Positions 11,610 through 21,921 of a stretch of DNA of 64,000 bases are shown here, in pieces. A model generated the notes under the pieces. It saw only the letters and a program-made list of their open reading frames with translations, was not told where the DNA came from and did not search any database. Made by a program: the position numbers and the translations under genes. The stretch comes from Plasmopara viticola (Eukaryota; Oomycota; Peronosporomycetes; Peronosporales; Peronosporaceae): contig MBPM02000009.1 of the NCBI GenBank assembly GCA_001695595.3, positions 124,001 through 188,000 of the forward strand, read 5' to 3'. Each line of letters begins with the position of its first letter. Position 1 is the first letter of the stretch.

Positions 11610-11681
11610 GGGCCTTGCCGGAGATCGAATCCGGGACCTCTCGCACCCTAAGCGAGAATCATACCACTAGACCACAAGGCC
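11610..11681 (-). tRNA. tRNA-Pro (AGG), array copy 34
   Basis: Exact consensus; 5' spacer hybrid (M). Confidence 0.94.
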
Positions 11682-11950
11682 ACCGAACCGGTAATCGCAA
11701 ACCCAACTTCTTATTTATAAACAATATCATCAGCGTGGGCTTGCTCTTTTTCTGATGCTAATGCTACGACAATGCCGATCTTTCACTCCTTACAGAGCTG
11801 CTGATATGACCATAAAAAATTTGAAGTATACCGTTCGTACAAAGTGAAATTGAAGCTGACCCTTCCTTAAGCATCCACCAAGCCAGCAAGATTACACAAA
11901 GCGCAGAAACAAATTGCAAATGAAATTTCACTAAAATAGGGAGCAGAATA

Positions 11951-12022
11951 GGGCCTTGCCGGAGATCGAATCCGGGACCTCTCGCACCCTAAGCGAGAAT
12001 CATACCACTAGACCACAAGGCC
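11951..12022 (-). tRNA. tRNA-Pro (AGG), array copy 35
   Basis: Exact consensus; 5' spacer type A. Confidence 0.94.
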
Positions 12023-12289
12023 ACCGAACCGGTAATCGCAAACCCAACTTCTTATATAAACAATATCATCAGCGTGGGCTTGATCTTATTTCTGATCTGC
12101 TGATGCTACAACAATGCCAATCTTTCACTCCTTACAGAGCTGCTGATGTGACCATGATAAAATTTGAAGTATACCATTCGTCTAAAGTTAAATTGATAAT
12201 TACCCTTCCTTAAGCACCAGCCAAGCCAGCAAGATTGCACAGAAACAAAAATTGCAAATGAATTTTCACTAAAATAGGGAGCTGCAATA

Positions 12290-12361
12290 GGGCCTTGCCG
12301 GAGATCGAATCCGGGACCTCTCGCACCCTAAGCGAGAATCATACCACTAGACCACAAGGCC
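12290..12361 (-). tRNA. tRNA-Pro (AGG), array copy 36
   Basis: Exact consensus; 5' spacer type A. Confidence 0.94.
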
Positions 12362-12632
12362 ACCGAACCGGTATATCGCAAACCCAACTTCTTAGATATA
12401 AACAATATCATCAGCGTGGGCTTGATCTTATTTCTGATCTGCTGATGCTACAACAATGCCAATCTTTCACTCCTTACAGAGCTGCTGATGTGACCATGAT
12501 AAAATTTGAAGTATACCATTCGTCTAAAGTTAAATTGATAATTAACCCTTCCTTAAGCACCAGCCAAGCCAGCAAGATTGCACAGAAACAAAAATTGCAA
12601 ATGAATTTTCACTAAAATAGGGAGCTGCAATA

Positions 12633-12704
12633 GGGCCTTGCCGGAGATCGAATCCGGGACCTCTCGCACCCTAAGCGAGAATCATACCACTAGACCACAA
12701 GGCC
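12633..12704 (-). tRNA. tRNA-Pro (AGG), array copy 37
   Basis: Exact consensus; 5' spacer type A. Confidence 0.94.
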
Positions 12705-12972
12705 ACCGAACCGGTAATCGCAAACCCAACTTCTTAGATATAAACAATATCATCAGCGTGGGCTTGATCTTATTTCTGATCTGCTGATGCTACAACAATG
12801 CCAATCTTTCACTCCTTACAGAGCTGCTGATGTGACCATGATAAAATTTGAAGTATACCATTCGTCTAAAGTTAAATTGATAATTACCCTTCCTTAAGCA
12901 CCAGCCAAGCCAGCAAGATTGCACAGAAACAAAAATTGCAAATGAATTTCACTAAAATAGGGAGCTGCAATA

Positions 12973-13044
12973 GGGCCTTGCCGGAGATCGAATCCGGGAC
13001 CTCTCGCACCCTAAGCGAGAATCATACCACTAGACCACAAGGCC
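12973..13044 (-). tRNA. tRNA-Pro (AGG), array copy 38
   Basis: Exact consensus; 5' spacer B-like hybrid (M). Confidence 0.94.
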
Positions 13045-13316
13045 ACCGAACCGGTAATCGCAAACCCAACTTCTTATTTATAAAATATCATCAGCGTGGG
13101 CTTGCTCTTTTTCGTGATGCACTAATGCTACGACGATGCCGATCTTTCACTCCTTACAGAGCTGCTGATATGACCATAAAAAATTTGAAGTATACCATTC
13201 GTACAAAGTTAAATTGAAGCTGACCCTTCCTTAAGCATCTACCAAGCCAGCAAGATTACACAAAGCGCTTAGAAACAAATTTAGCAAATGAAATTTCATT
13301 AAAATAGGGAGCAATA

Positions 13317-13388
13317 GGGCCTTGCCGGAGATCGAATCCGGGACCTCTCGCACCCTAAGCGAGAATCATACCACTAGACCACAAGGCC
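13317..13388 (-). tRNA. tRNA-Pro (AGG), array copy 39
   Basis: Exact consensus, shortened 3' trailer; 5' spacer type A. Confidence 0.94.
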
Positions 13389-13654
13389 ACCGAACCGGTA
13401 ATCGCAAACCCAACTTCTTATATAAACAATATCATCAGCGTGGGCTTGATCTTATTTCTGATCTGCTGATGCTACAACAATGCCAATCTTTCACTCCTTA
13501 CAGAGCTGCTGATGTGACCATGATAAAATTTGAAGTATACCATTCGTCTAAAGTTAAATTGATAATTACCCTTCCTTAAGCACCAGCCAAGCCAGCAAGA
13601 TTGCACAGAAACAAAATTGCAAATGAATTTTCACTAAAATAGGGAGCTGCAATA

Positions 13655-13726
13655 GGGCCTTGCCGGAGATCGAATCCGGGACCTCTCGCACCCTAAGCGA
13701 GAATCATACCACTAGACCACAAGGCC
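13655..13726 (-). tRNA. tRNA-Pro (AGG), array copy 40
   Basis: Exact consensus; 5' spacer is a type A with several private substitutions. Confidence 0.94.
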
Positions 13727-13994
13727 ACCGAACCGGTATCGCAAACCCAACTTCTTAGATATAAACAATATCATCAGCGTGGGCTTGATCTTTTTCTGAT
13801 CTGCTGATGCTACAACAATGCCGATCTTTCACTCCTTACAGATCTGCTGATATGACCATGATAAAATTGGAATTATACCGTTCGTCTAAAGTGTAATTGA
13901 TAATTAGCCTTTCCTTAAGCACCAGCCAAGCCAGCAAGATTGCACAGAAACAAAATTGCAAATGACATTTTCACTAAAATAGGGAGCTGCAATA

Positions 13995-14066
13995 GGGCCT
14001 TGCCGGAGATCGAATCCGGGACCTCTCGCACCCTAAGCGAGAATCATACCACTAGACCACAAGGCC
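13995..14066 (-). tRNA. tRNA-Pro (AGG), array copy 41
   Basis: Exact consensus; 5' spacer type A. Confidence 0.94.
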
Positions 14067-14333
14067 ACCGAACCGGTATATCGCAAACCCAACTTCTTAT
14101 ATAAACAATATCATCAGCGTGGGCTTGATCTTATTTCTGATCTGCTGATGCTACAACAATGCCAATCTTTCACTCCTTACAGAGCTGCTGATGTGACCAT
14201 GATAAAATTTGAAGTATACCATTCGTCTAAAGTTAAATTGATAATTACCCTTCCTTAAGCACCAGCCAAGCCAGCAAGATTGCACAGAAACAAAATTGCA
14301 AATGAATTTTCACTAAAATAGGGAGCTGCAATA

Positions 14334-14405
14334 GGGCCTTGCCGGAGATCGAATCCGGGACCTCTCGCACCCTAAGCGAGAATCATACCACTAGACCACA
14401 AGGCC
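14334..14405 (-). tRNA. tRNA-Pro (AGG), array copy 42
   Basis: Exact consensus; 5' spacer type A. Confidence 0.94.
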
Positions 14406-14673
14406 ACCGAACCGGTAATCGCAAACCCAACTTCTTATATAAACAATATCATCAGCGTGGGCTTGATCTTATTTCTGATCTGCTGATGCTACAACAATGC
14501 CAATCTTTCACTCCTTACAGAGCTGCTGATGTGACCATGATAAAATTTGAAGTATACCATTCGTCTAAAGTTAAATTGATAATTAACCCTTCCTTAAGCA
14601 CCAGCCAAGCCAGCAAGATTGCACAGAAACAAAAATTGCAAATGAATTTTCACTAAAATAGGGAGCTGCAATA

Positions 14674-14745
14674 GGGCCTTGCCGGAGATCGAATCCGGGA
14701 CCTCTCGCACCCTAAGCGAGAATCATACCACTAGACCACAAGGCC
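14674..14745 (-). tRNA. tRNA-Pro (AGG), array copy 43
   Basis: Exact consensus; 5' spacer type A, nearly the same as that of copy 42. Confidence 0.94.
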
Positions 14746-15014
14746 ACCGAACCGGTAATCGCAAACCCAACTTCTTATATAAACAATATCATCAGCGTGG
14801 GCTTGATCTTATTTCTGATCTGCTGATGCTACAACAATGCCAATCTTTCACTCCTTACAGAGCTGCTGATGTGACCATGATAAAATTTGAAGTATACCAT
14901 TCGTCTAAAGTTAAATTGATAATTAACCCTTCCTTAAGCACCAGCCAAGCCAGCAAGATTGCACAGAAACAAAAATTGCAAATGACATTTTCACTAAAAT
15001 AGGGAGCTGCAATA

Positions 15015-15086
15015 GGGCCTTGCCGGAGATCGAATCCGGGACCTCTCGCACCCTAAGCGAGAATCATACCACTAGACCACAAGGCC
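15015..15086 (-). tRNA. tRNA-Pro (AGG), array copy 44
   Basis: Exact consensus; 5' spacer hybrid (M). Confidence 0.94.
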
Positions 15087-15359
15087 ACCGAACCGGTAAT
15101 CGCAAACCCAACTTCTTATATAAACAATATCATCAGCGTGGGCTTGATCTTTTCTGATGCTGCTGATGCTACACATGCCATCTTTCACTCCTTATAGAGC
15201 TGCTGATATGACCATAAAAATTTGAAGTATACCGTTCGTACAAAGTGAAATTGACAGCTGACCCTTCCTTAAGCATCTACCAAGCCAGCAAGATTACACA
15301 AAGCGCTTAGAAACAAATTTAGCAAAATGAAATTTCCATTAAAATAGGGAGCAGAAATA

Positions 15360-15431
15360 GGGCCTTGCCGGAGATCGAATCCGGGACCTCTCGCACCCTA
15401 AGCGAGAATCATACCACTAGACCACAAGGCC
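15360..15431 (-). tRNA. tRNA-Pro (AGG), array copy 45
   Basis: Exact consensus; 5' spacer type A. Confidence 0.94.
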
Positions 15432-15701
15432 ACCGAACCGGTAAATCGCAAACCCAACTTCTTATATAAACAATATCATCAGCGTGGGCTTGATCTTATT
15501 TCTGATCTGCTGATGCTACAACAATGCCAATCTTTCACTCCTTACAGAGCTGCTGATGTGACCATGATAAAATTTGAAGTATACCATTCGTCTAAAGTTA
15601 AATTGATAATTAACCCTTCCTTAAGCACCAGCCAAGCCAGCAAGATTGCACAGAAACAAAAATTGCAAATGACATTTTCACTAAAATAGGGAGCTGCAAT
15701 A

Positions 15702-15773
15702 GGGCCTTGCCGGAGATCGAATCCGGGACCTCTCGCACCCTAAGCGAGAATCATACCACTAGACCACAAGGCC
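15702..15773 (-). tRNA. tRNA-Pro (AGG), array copy 46
   Basis: Exact consensus; 5' spacer type A. Confidence 0.94.
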
Positions 15774-16042
15774 ACCGAACCGGTAATCGCAAACCCAACT
15801 TCTTAGATATAAACAATATCATCAGCGTGGGCTTGATCTTATTTCTGATCTGCTGATGCTACAACAATGCCAATCTTTCACTCCTTACAGAGCTGCTGAT
15901 GTGACCATGATAAAATTTGAAGTATACCATTCGTCTAAAGTTAAATTGATAATTAACCCTTCCTTAAGCACCAGCCAAGCCAGCAAGATTGCACAGAAAC
16001 AAAAATTGCAAATGATTTTCACTAAAATAGGGAGCTGCAATA

Positions 16043-16114
16043 GGGCCTTGCCGGAGATCGAATCCGGGACCTCTCGCACCCTAAGCGAGAATCATACCAC
16101 TAGACCACAAGGCC
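16043..16114 (-). tRNA. tRNA-Pro (AGG), array copy 47
   Basis: Exact consensus; 5' spacer hybrid (M). Confidence 0.94.
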
Positions 16115-16387
16115 ACCGAACCGGTAAATCGCAAACCCAACTTCTTATTTATAAACAATATCATCAGCGTGGGCTTGCTCGTTTTCTGATGCTAATGCTA
16201 CAACAATGCCGATCTTTCACTCCTTACAGAGCTGCTGATATGACCATAAAAATTTGAAGTATACCATTCGTCTAAAGTTAAATTGATAATTAACCCTTCC
16301 TTAAGCACCAGCCAAGCCAGCAAGATTACACAAAGCGCTTAGAAACAAATTGCAAATGAAATTTCATTAAAATAGGGAGCAGCAATA

Positions 16388-16459
16388 GGGCCTTGCCGGA
16401 GATCGAATCCGGGACCTCTCGCACCCTAAGCGAGAATCATACCACTAGACCACAAGGCC
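16388..16459 (-). tRNA. tRNA-Pro (AGG), array copy 48
   Basis: Exact consensus; 5' spacer type B with private changes next to the gene. Confidence 0.94.
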
Positions 16460-16740
16460 ACGGAACCGGATATCGCAAACTCAACTTCTTATTTATAAAG
16501 AATATCATCAGCGTGGGCTTGCTCGTTTTCGTGATGCACTAATGCTACGACGATGCCGATCTTTCACTCCTTATAGAGCTGCTGATATGACCATAAAACA
16601 ATTTGAAGTATACCGTTCGTACAAAGTGAAATTGATAGCTGACCCTTCCTTAAGCATCTACCAAGCCAGCAAGATTACACAAAGCGCTTAGAAACAAATT
16701 TAGCAAAATGAAATTTCCATTAAAATAGGGAGCAGAAATA

Positions 16741-16812
16741 GGGCCTTGCCGGAGATCGAATCCGGGACCTCTCGCACCCTAAGCGAGAATCATACCACTA
16801 GACCACAAGGCC
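16741..16812 (-). tRNA. tRNA-Pro (AGG), array copy 49
   Basis: Exact consensus; 5' spacer type A. Confidence 0.94.
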
Positions 16813-17083
16813 ACCGAACCGGTATATCGCAAACCCAACTTCTTAGATATAAACAATATCATCAGCGTGGGCTTGATCTTATTTCTGATCTGCTGATGCT
16901 ACAACAATGCCAATCTTTCACTCCTTACAGAGCTGCTGATGTGACCATGATAAAATTTGAAGTATACCATTCGTCTAAAGTTAAATTGTAATTTACCCTT
17001 CCTTAAGCACCAGCCAAGCCAGCAAGATTGCACAGAAACAAAAATTGCAGAATGAATTTTCACTAAAATAGGGAGCTGCAATA

Positions 17084-17155
17084 GGGCCTTGCCGGAGATC
17101 GAATCCGGGACCTCTCGCACCCTAAGCGAGAATCATACCACTAGACCACAAGGCC
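17084..17155 (-). tRNA. tRNA-Pro (AGG), array copy 50
   Basis: Exact consensus; 5' spacer type A. Confidence 0.94.
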
Positions 17156-17425
17156 ACCGAACCGGTAATCGCAAACCCAACTTCTTAGATATAAACAATA
17201 TCATCAGCGTGGGCTTGATCTTATTTCTGATCTGCTGATGCTACAACAATGCCAATCTTTCACTCCTTACAGAGCTGCTGATGTGACCATGATAAAATTT
17301 GAAGTATACCATTCGTCTAAAGTTAAATTGATAATTACCCTTCCTTAAGCACCAGCCAAGCCAGCAAGATTGCACAGAAACAAAAATTGCAAATGACATT
17401 TTCACTAAAATAGGGAGCTGCAATA

Positions 17426-17497
17426 GGGCCTTGCCGGAGATCGAATCCGGGACCTCTCGCACCCTAAGCGAGAATCATACCACTAGACCACAAGGCC
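17426..17497 (-). tRNA. tRNA-Pro (AGG), array copy 51
   Basis: Exact consensus; 5' spacer type A. Confidence 0.94.
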
Positions 17498-17769
17498 ACC
17501 GAACCGGTAACTCGCAAACCCAACTTCTTAGATATAAACAATATCATCAGCGTGGGCTTGATCTTATTTCTGATCTGCTGATGCTACAACAATGCCAATC
17601 TTTCACTCCTTACAGAGCTGCTGATGTGACCATGATAAAATTTGAAGTATACCATTCGTCTAAAGTTAAATTGTAATTTACCCTTCCTTAAGCACCAGCC
17701 AAGCCAGCAAGATTGCACAGAAACAAAAATTGCAGAATGATATTTTCACTAAAATAGGGAGCTGCAATA

Positions 17770-17841
17770 GGGCCTTGCCGGAGATCGAATCCGGGACCTC
17801 TCGCACCCTAAGCGAGAATCATACCACTAGACCACAAGGCC
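17770..17841 (-). tRNA. tRNA-Pro (AGG), array copy 52
   Basis: Exact consensus; 5' spacer type A. Confidence 0.94.
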
Positions 17842-18114
17842 ACCGAACCGGTACATCGCAAACCCAACTTCTTAGATATAAACAATATCATCAGCGTGGG
17901 CTTGATCTTATTTCTGATCTGCTGATGCTACAACAATGCCAATCTTTCACTCCTTACAGAGCTGCTGATGTGACCATGATAAAATTTGAAGTATACCATT
18001 CGTCTAAAGTTAAATTGATAATTTACCCTTCCTTAAGCACCAGCCAAGCCAGCAAGATTGCACAGAAACAAAAATTGCATAATGACATTTTCACTAAAAT
18101 AGGGAGCTGCAATA

Positions 18115-18186
18115 GGGCCTTGCCGGAGATCGAATCCGGGACCTCTCGCACCCTAAGCGAGAATCATACCACTAGACCACAAGGCC
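18115..18186 (-). tRNA. tRNA-Pro (AGG), array copy 53
   Basis: Exact consensus; 5' spacer is a clean A-to-B recombinant switching near 18,285-18,301. Confidence 0.94.
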
Positions 18187-18468
18187 ACCGAACCGGTAAA
18201 TCGCAAACCCAACTTCTTATATATAAACAATATCATCAGCGTGGGCTTGATCTTATTTCTGATCTGCTGATGCTACAACAATGCCAATCTTTCACTCCTT
18301 ATAGAGCTGCTGATATGACCATAAAACAATTTGAAGTATACCGTTCGTACAAAGTGAAATTGATAGCTGACCCTTCCTTAAGCATCTACCAAGCCAGCAA
18401 GATTACACAAAGCGCTTAGAAACAAATTTAGCAAAATGAAATTTCCATTAAAATAGGGAGCAGAAATA

Positions 18469-18540
18469 GGGCCTTGCCGGAGATCGAATCCGGGACCTCT
18501 CGCACCCTAAGCGAGAATCATACCACTAGACCACAAGGCC
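18469..18540 (-). tRNA. tRNA-Pro (AGG), array copy 54
   Basis: Exact consensus; 5' spacer type A. Confidence 0.94.
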
Positions 18541-18812
18541 ACCGAACCGGTATATCGCAAACCCAACTTCTTAGATATAAACAATATCATCAGCGTGGGC
18601 TTGATCTTATTTCTGATCTGCTGATGCTACAACAATGCCAATCTTTCACTCCTTACAGAGCTGCTGATGTGACCATGATAAAATTTGAAGTATACCATTC
18701 GTCTAAAGTTAAATTGATAATTTACCCTTCCTTAAGCACCAGCCAAGCCAGCAAGATTGCACAGAAACAAAAATTGCAGAATGAATTTTCACTAAAATAG
18801 GGAGCTGCAATA

Positions 18813-18884
18813 GGGCCTTGCCGGAGATCGAATCCGGGACCTCTCGCACCCTAAGCGAGAATCATACCACTAGACCACAAGGCC
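18813..18884 (-). tRNA. tRNA-Pro (AGG), array copy 55
   Basis: Exact consensus; 5' spacer type A. Confidence 0.94.
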
Positions 18885-19156
18885 ACCGAACCGGTATATC
18901 GCAAACCCAACTTCTTAGATATAAACAATATCATCAGCGTGGGCTTGATCTTATTCTGATCTGCTGATGCTACAACAATGCCAATCTTTCACTCCTTACA
19001 GAGCTGCTGATGTGACCATGATAAAATTTGAAGTATACCATTCGTCTAAAGTTAAATTGATAATTAACCCTTCCTTAAGCACCAGCCAAGCCAGCAAGAT
19101 TGCACAGAAACAAAAATTGCAGAATGACATTTTCACTAAAATAGGGAGCTGCAATA

Positions 19157-19228
19157 GGGCCTTGCCGGAGATCGAATCCGGGACCTCTCGCACCCTAAGC
19201 GAGAATCATACCACTAGACCACAAGGCC
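19157..19228 (-). tRNA. tRNA-Pro (AGG), array copy 56
   Basis: Exact consensus; 5' spacer type B. Confidence 0.94.
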
Positions 19229-19510
19229 ACCGAACCGGTAAATCGCAAACCCAACTTCTTATTTATAAAGAATATCATCAGCGTGGGCTTGCTCGTTTTC
19301 GTGATGCACTAATGCTACGACGATGCCGATCTTTCACTCCTTATAGAGCTGCTGATATGACCATAAAACAATTTGAAGTATACCGTTCGTACAAAGTGAA
19401 ATTGACAGCTGACCCTTCCTTAAGCATCTACCAAGCCAGCAAGATTACACAAAGCGCTTAGAAACAAATTTAGCAAAATGAAATTTCCATTAAAATAGGG
19501 AGCAGAAATA

Positions 19511-19582
19511 GGGCCTTGCCGGAGATCGAATCCGGGACCTCTCGCACCCTAAGCGAGAATCATACCACTAGACCACAAGGCC
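19511..19582 (-). tRNA. tRNA-Pro (AGG), array copy 57
   Basis: Exact consensus; 5' spacer type A with private substitutions. Confidence 0.94.
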
Positions 19583-19855
19583 ACCGAACCGGTAAATCGC
19601 AAACCCAACTTCTTATTTATAAACAATATCATCAGCGTGGTCTTGATCTTATTTCTGATCTGCTGATGCTACAACAATGCCAATCTTTCACTCCTTAAGG
19701 AGCTGCTGATTCGACCATGATAAAATTTGAAGTATACCATTCGTCTAAAGTTAAATTGATAATTAACCCTTCCTTAAGCACCAGCCAAGCCAGCAAGATT
19801 GCACAGAAACTAAAATTGCAGAATGACATTTTCACTAAAATAGGGAGCTGCAATA

Positions 19856-19927
19856 GGGCCTTGCCGGAGATCGAATCCGGGACCTCTCGCACCCTAAGCG
19901 AGAATCATACCACTAGACCACAAGGCC
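19856..19927 (-). tRNA. tRNA-Pro (AGG), array copy 58
   Basis: Exact consensus and the last perfect copy before the decaying edge; 5' spacer type B with private substitutions. Confidence 0.94.
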
Positions 19928-20209
19928 ACCGAACCGGTATATCGCAAACCCAACTTCTTATTTATAGACAATATCATCAGCGTGGGCTTGCTCGTTTTCG
20001 TGATGCACTAATGCTACGACGATGCCGAACTTTCACTCCCTACAGAGCTGCTGGTATGACCATGAAACAATTTGAAGTATACCGTTCGTACAAAGTGAAA
20101 TTGATAGCTGACCCTTCATTAAGCATCTACCAAGACAGAAAGGTTACACGAAGCGCTCAGAAACAACTTTGGCAAGATGCAATATCCAATAAAATAGGAA
20201 GCAGAAATA

Positions 20210-20281
20210 GGGCCTTGCCGGAGATCGAATCCGGGACCTCTCGCACCCTAAGCGAGAATCATACCACTAGACCACGAGGCC
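20210..20281 (-). tRNA. tRNA-Pro (AGG), array copy 59, acceptor-stem variant
   Basis: One change, U6 to C, giving a C6-A67 mismatch in the acceptor stem. The 5' spacer is shortened to 169 bp by a deletion. Confidence 0.82.
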
Positions 20282-20450
20282 ACCGAGCCGGTATACCGCA
20301 AACTCTTTATAAACATAATCATCATCGTGGGCTTGTTCGTTTTCGTGATGCACTAATGCTACAACGATGCCGATCTTTCACTCCTTACAGAGCTGCTGAT
20401 ATGACCATTTTAGCAAAATGCAATTTCCATTAAAATAGGGAGCAGAAATA

Positions 20451-20522
20451 GGGCCTTGCCGGAGATCGAGTCCGGGACCTCTCGCACCCTTAGCGAGATT
20501 CATACCACTAGACCACAAGGCC
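20451..20522 (-). pseudogene. tRNA-Pro-like pseudogene, array copy 60
   Basis: Changes U33 to A, U54 to C and U25 to A. U33 is needed for the anticodon U-turn and U54 is nearly universal, so function is unlikely; 5' spacer type B. Confidence 0.8.
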
Positions 20523-20800
20523 ACTGAACCGGTATATCGCAAACCCAACTTCTTATTTATAAAGAATATCATCAGCGTGGGCTTGCTCGTTTTCGTGATG
20601 CACTAATGCTACGTCGATGCCGATCTTTCACTCCTTACAGAGCTGCTGATATGACCATAAAACAATTTGAAGTATACCGTTCGTACAAAGTGCAATTGAT
20701 AGCTGACCCTTAAGCATCTACCAAGCCAGCAAAAATACACGAAGCGATCAGAAACAAATTTAGCAAAATGCAATTTCGATTAAAATAGGAAGCAGAAATA

Positions 20801-20872
20801 GGGCCTTGCCGGAGATCGAATCCGGGAACCCTCGCACCCTAAGCGAGAATCATACCACTAGACCACAAGGCC
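20801..20872 (-). tRNA. tRNA-Pro (AGG), array copy 61, variable-loop variant
   Basis: Changes A44 to G and G46 to U, both in the variable region; stems and anticodon intact. G46 is the usual m7G site, so this copy would lack it. 5' spacer diverged type B. Confidence 0.75.
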
Positions 20873-21154
20873 GCCGAACCGGTATTTCGCAAACCCAACT
20901 ACTTTTTCATAAACAATATCATCAGCGTGGGCTTGCTCGTTTTCGTGACGCACTAATGCTACGACGATACCGATCTTTCACTCCTTACAGAGCTGTTGAT
21001 ATGGCCATGATAAAATTGGAAGTATAGTATTTGTCTGAGGTTAATTTGATAGATAACCCTTCCTTAAGCATCTACGAAGCAAGCAAGATTACACATAGCG
21101 CACAGAAACAAATTTGGCAAAATGCAATTTCCATTAAAATAGAAAGCAGAAATA

Positions 21155-21226
21155 GGGCCTTGCCGGAGATCGAATCCGGGACCTCTCGCACCGTGAGCGA
21201 TCACCATACCACTAGACCACAAGGCC
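21155..21226 (-). pseudogene. tRNA pseudogene with altered anticodon (ACG), array copy 62
   Basis: The loop reads U32 C33 A34 C35 G36, so the anticodon is ACG (Arg type) instead of AGG, and the key U33 is lost. A24 to G, U26 to G and C27 to A are also present. Acceptor and T arms keep the proline consensus. Confidence 0.78.
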
Positions 21227-21498
21227 ACCGAATCGATATATTGCAAACTCCTTTTCTTCTATATAAACATTGTCATCAGCGTGGGCTTGTTCGTTTTCGT
21301 GATGCACTAATGCCACGAGAATGCCGATCTTTTACTCCGTACAGAGCTGCTGATACGACCATAAAAATTGCTTAAGCACTACCGTTCGTCTCAAATGAAA
21401 TTAATTGCTGATCGTTTCTTAAGCATATGCCAAGTCAGCAAGAATACACATAGTCTACAAATTTGAAAAAAATAATCTTTACATAGGGAGCAGTACTA

Positions 21499-21570
21499 GG
21501 GCCTTGCCGAAGATCAAATTCGGGACCTCTCACACTCTCAACAAGAATCATACCACCAGACCACAAGGCC
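21499..21570 (-). pseudogene. tRNA-Pro-derived pseudogene, array copy 63
   Basis: 72 nt with many substitutions in the anticodon arm and T arm; the anticodon region now reads GAG and its stem is broken. Confidence 0.8.
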
Positions 21571-21850
21571 ACCAAACCGGTATGTCGCTACACATCCTCT
21601 TATCTATAAGCGTTATCATCAGTGTGGGCTTGGTCTTACTTCTGATCTGCTGATGCTACGACAATGATGATTCTTCACTCTTGCCGAGCTGGTGATGTGA
21701 CCATAGTAAAACCTGATGTATACCATTTGTCTAAACTTAAATTGGTAGATAACCCTTTCTTACGCATCTGCGAAGCCAGCAATATTACACATAGTACACA
21801 GAAACAGTTTTAGAAAAATGCAATTCCCACTAAAATAGGGAGTAGCAATA

Positions 21851-21921
21851 GGGCCTTGTCGGAGATCGAAACCGGGACCTCTCGCATCCTAGGCGAAAGC
21901 TATACCAATAGACACAAGGCC
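21851..21921 (-). pseudogene. tRNA-Pro-derived pseudogene, array copy 64 (array edge)
   Basis: 71 nt with one deletion and many substitutions in the D arm, anticodon stem and T arm. Similarity to the array ends just beyond it. Confidence 0.8.

Larger units (their letters stand above)
1..21921 (-). repeat. Tandem array of about 342-bp units, each with one tRNA-Pro(AGG) gene
   Basis: The sequence repeats with a period of 333-354 bp (one shortened unit of 241 bp at 20,210-20,450). Every unit contains the same 72-nt tRNA-Pro gene on the minus strand plus a spacer of about 270 bp. Sixty-four tRNA copies plus a cut copy at the left edge are visible. In standard numbering the tRNA has a fully paired acceptor stem (GGCCTTG/CAAGGCC), discriminator C73, an anticodon stem CTCGC/GCGAG, loop TTAGGGT and T arm CCGGA-TTCGATC-TCCGG. 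AGG is read as IGG after A34 deamination in eukaryotes (known for the family). Spacers belong to type A (marked by 'ctgatgctacaacaatgcc') or type B (marked by 'ctaatgctacgacgatgcc') or are hybrids (M). Copies 59-64 are progressively diverged, marking the true right edge. The array continues beyond position 1. Confidence 0.96.

Noticed and set aside
20282..20450. Short unit of 241 bp as a distinct third spacer type.
   Set aside because: It aligns to a type B spacer with a simple internal deletion.
230..21375. Dozens of similar open frames of 60-238 codons on both strands across the array, seemingly a repeated protein family with an IESGTSRTLSENHTTRPQGH motif.
   Set aside because: The motif is simply the antisense reading of the tRNA gene plus spacer. 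Frames start and stop at random with 1-nt spacer indels, and the tRNA structure explains the conservation.
1..21921. CRISPR array or other repeat-spacer immunity locus.
   Set aside because: Spacers are about 270 bp and nearly identical to each other, the repeat is a tRNA, and the surroundings are eukaryotic.
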